The translations under genes and the position numbers were made by a program. A stretch of DNA of 64,000 nucleotides from Flavobacterium sp. 90 (GTDB lineage: Bacteria > Bacteroidota > Bacteroidia > Flavobacteriales > Flavobacteriaceae), in contig NZ_SMGE01000001.1 of NCBI RefSeq assembly GCF_004339525.1, positions 6,510,001 through 6,574,000 of the forward strand, in the 5' to 3' direction. Positions 62,734-64,000 of this stretch are shown in pieces. Position 1 is the first letter of the stretch, and each line of letters begins with the position of its first letter. Under the pieces are notes generated by a model. The model did no database searches. It had not been told where the DNA came from and saw only the letters and a program-made list of their open reading frames with translations.

Positions 62734-64000
62734 TTATTTAGAAGTCTCTTTTACTTTAATATCAGTTCCAAGTCTTTGTATATAAGCAATCATTGCAACG
62801 ATTTCTCTCTCATTCATAGGAATGAATTTTTCGCCTTTTGCAGCTGCTTTTTTCTTACTATCCTCGTAACTTTTTACATAGTCAGGATCGTTTTCCAGAC
62901 TTTTTTCTATTGCAAGCGCCTGAGTTCTTAATGTTTTTTGTGCATTTGCAATCTCTGCTTCCGTATATGGAACACCCAAAGTAACCATGGCTTGCATTTT
63001 CTTTTGAGTTAATGAAATATCCATTGGCTCATTATCAAACAGCCATTTATAACCCGGCATAATTGAACCTGCCGAAATACTTTGTGGATTCCAAAAGTGA
63101 TTAAAATGCCAATTATCATTATATTTACCTCCAACTCTTAACAAATCAGGACCTGTACGTTTTGATCCCCAAAGGAATGGATGATCATATACAAACTCTC
63201 CTGCTTTTGATTGTGGTCCATATCGCTCTACTTCACTTCTAAAAGGACGAACAGATTGTGAGTGACAACCCACGCAACCTTCTCTGATATAGAGATCACG
63301 ACCTTCAAGTTCTAACGGCGAATATGGCTTAACACTTGAAATTGTCGGAATATTAGATTTAACCATAATTGTTGGCACAATCTGAATAATACCACCTATT
63401 AAAATTGCAATTGTTGCCAAAATCGTCAACTGAATTGGTTTTCTTTCTAACCAGGTATGGAATTTTTCTCCACTAAGTCTATTATTACTAATTCTTTGTA
63501 AAGCTGGAGCCTGAGCTAGTTCATCTTCAATAGTTTCTCCTGCTTTAAGAGTCATTATAATATTATAAACCAACGTTAGCATACCAATCAAGTACAAACT
63601 TCCTCCAATTGCTCTCATCCAATACAATGGCATAATAGCGGTAACTGTTTCAAGGAAATTACCGTAAGTCAATGTACCATCAGGATTAAATTGTTTCCAC
63701 ATTGATGCTTGTTGAAAACCGGCAACGTACATTGGTAAAGCGTATAAAATAATTCCCAAAGTCCCAATCCAGAAATGGAAATTGGCCAATTTCTTAGAAA
63801 ACAACGTGCTTTTCGTCATTCTTGGAATCAACCAGTAAATGATACCAAATGACATGAATCCATTCCATGCTAATGCTCCTACGTGAACGTGTGCAATAAT
63901 CCAATCTGTATAATGCGCGATAGCATTTACATTTTTTAAAGAAAGCATTGGTCCTTCAAAAGTTGCCATTCCGTAACCTGTAATCGCAACTACGAAGAAT
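62734..64000 (-). CDS. ccoNO: Fused cbb3 oxidase subunits CcoN-CcoO (5' end outside the window)
   Basis: The reading frame stays open to base 64000, so only the C-terminal 422 residues of the protein are present. The first visible residues (FFVVAITGYGMATFEG) are the end part of catalytic subunit CcoN, which carries DWIIAHVHVGALAWNG and several membrane spans. A tail anchor and the CcoO domain follow, with one c-type haem motif (REGCVGCHSQSVRP, about residue 240 from ATG 63969) and a GPDLLRVGGKYNDNWHFNHF block. One frame thus joins CcoN and CcoO, an arrangement common in Bacteroidota. The enzyme is a high-affinity terminal oxidase that pumps protons. Confidence 0.93.
   Translation of the reverse strand, partial: FFVVAITGYGMATFEGPMLSLKNVNAIAHYTDWIIAHVHVGALAWNGFMSFGIIYWLIPRMTKSTLFSKKLANFHFWIGTLGIILYALPMYVAGFQQASMWKQFNPDGTLTYGNFLETVTAIMPLYWMRAIGGSLYLIGMLTLVYNIIMTLKAGETIEDELAQAPALQRISNNRLSGEKFHTWLERKPIQLTILATIAILIGGIIQIVPTIMVKSNIPTISSVKPYSPLELEGRDLYIREGCVGCHSQSVRPFRSEVERYGPQSKAGEFVYDHPFLWGSKRTGPDLLRVGGKYNDNWHFNHFWNPQSISAGSIMPGYKWLFDNEPMDISLTQKKMQAMVTLGVPYTEAEIANAQKTLRTQALAIEKSLENDPDYVKSYEDSKKKAAAKGEKFIPMNEREIVAMIAYIQRLGTDIKVKETSK

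Overview
The window looks like a chromosomal segment of a Flavobacterium-type bacterium (Bacteroidota). Supporting signs are AT-rich DNA, A-rich leaders instead of strong Shine-Dalgarno sites, TAnnTTTG promoter elements (some with a TTG about 19 bp upstream), type IX secretion (T9SS) sorting tails and SprB-like repeats, a cbb3 oxidase operon whose reading frame joins CcoN to CcoO, and many hairpin-forming intergenic repeats. I saw no tRNA, rRNA, CRISPR array, transposase or integrase.

Layout. 1-11,250: a truncated gene end, a HutD/Ves-like cupin, a lipoprotein, a Crp/Fnr-type regulator divergent from a PL1 pectate lyase lipoprotein, a DUF3037 + HipA-like kinase pair, NnrD (NAD(P)HX repair), GcvT, a Prc-like S41 protease and YebC. 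Intergenic gaps here are full of palindromic repeats, including a 100-bp tandem array. 11,250-37,455: one large co-directional block, probably a single transcription unit. It encodes a 1573-aa exported protein, a five-FN3 protein, three SprB-repeat paralogues plus a remnant of a fourth, a 2173-aa SprB-repeat adhesin with a T9SS tail, an outer-membrane barrel, an 1835-aa toxin-like protein and its SUKH-type immunity protein. The block is bounded by a perfect 36-bp direct repeat made of the 3' end and downstream flank of yebC. 37,500-43,070: small membrane proteins, lipoproteins and two LamG-T9SS paralogues. 43,070-58,630: mostly housekeeping genes: a cysteine-synthase-like PLP enzyme, oligopeptidase B, YbaB, threonine aldolase, RF2 with a programmed frameshift, MsrB, LpxD, a TetR-controlled membrane gene pair, an acyl-CoA carboxylase, DoxX and HemN. 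58,630-64,000 (minus strand): the cbb3 oxidase operon ccoNO-Q-P-G-H followed by a TauE/SafE-family gene, running off the window end.

How the genes may work together. The 26-kb block is the most unusual part. All its large products carry export signals. The adhesin has a T9SS tail, the barrel could anchor or translocate, and the toxin has an N-terminal Bacteroidota-type domain, an FN3 domain, a zincin motif (HELGH), a caspase/C80-like His-Cys pair and a C-terminal WHH-type HNH nuclease, followed 3 bp later by a probable immunity gene. I infer a surface-displayed or secreted antibacterial toxin apparatus tied to T9SS, possibly acquired at the yebC 3' end. This is inference from sequence reading only. 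In the rest of the window, cbb3 oxidase and hemN fit low-oxygen respiration and haem synthesis, and hemN has a palindrome placed about 41 bp upstream of its likely start of transcription.
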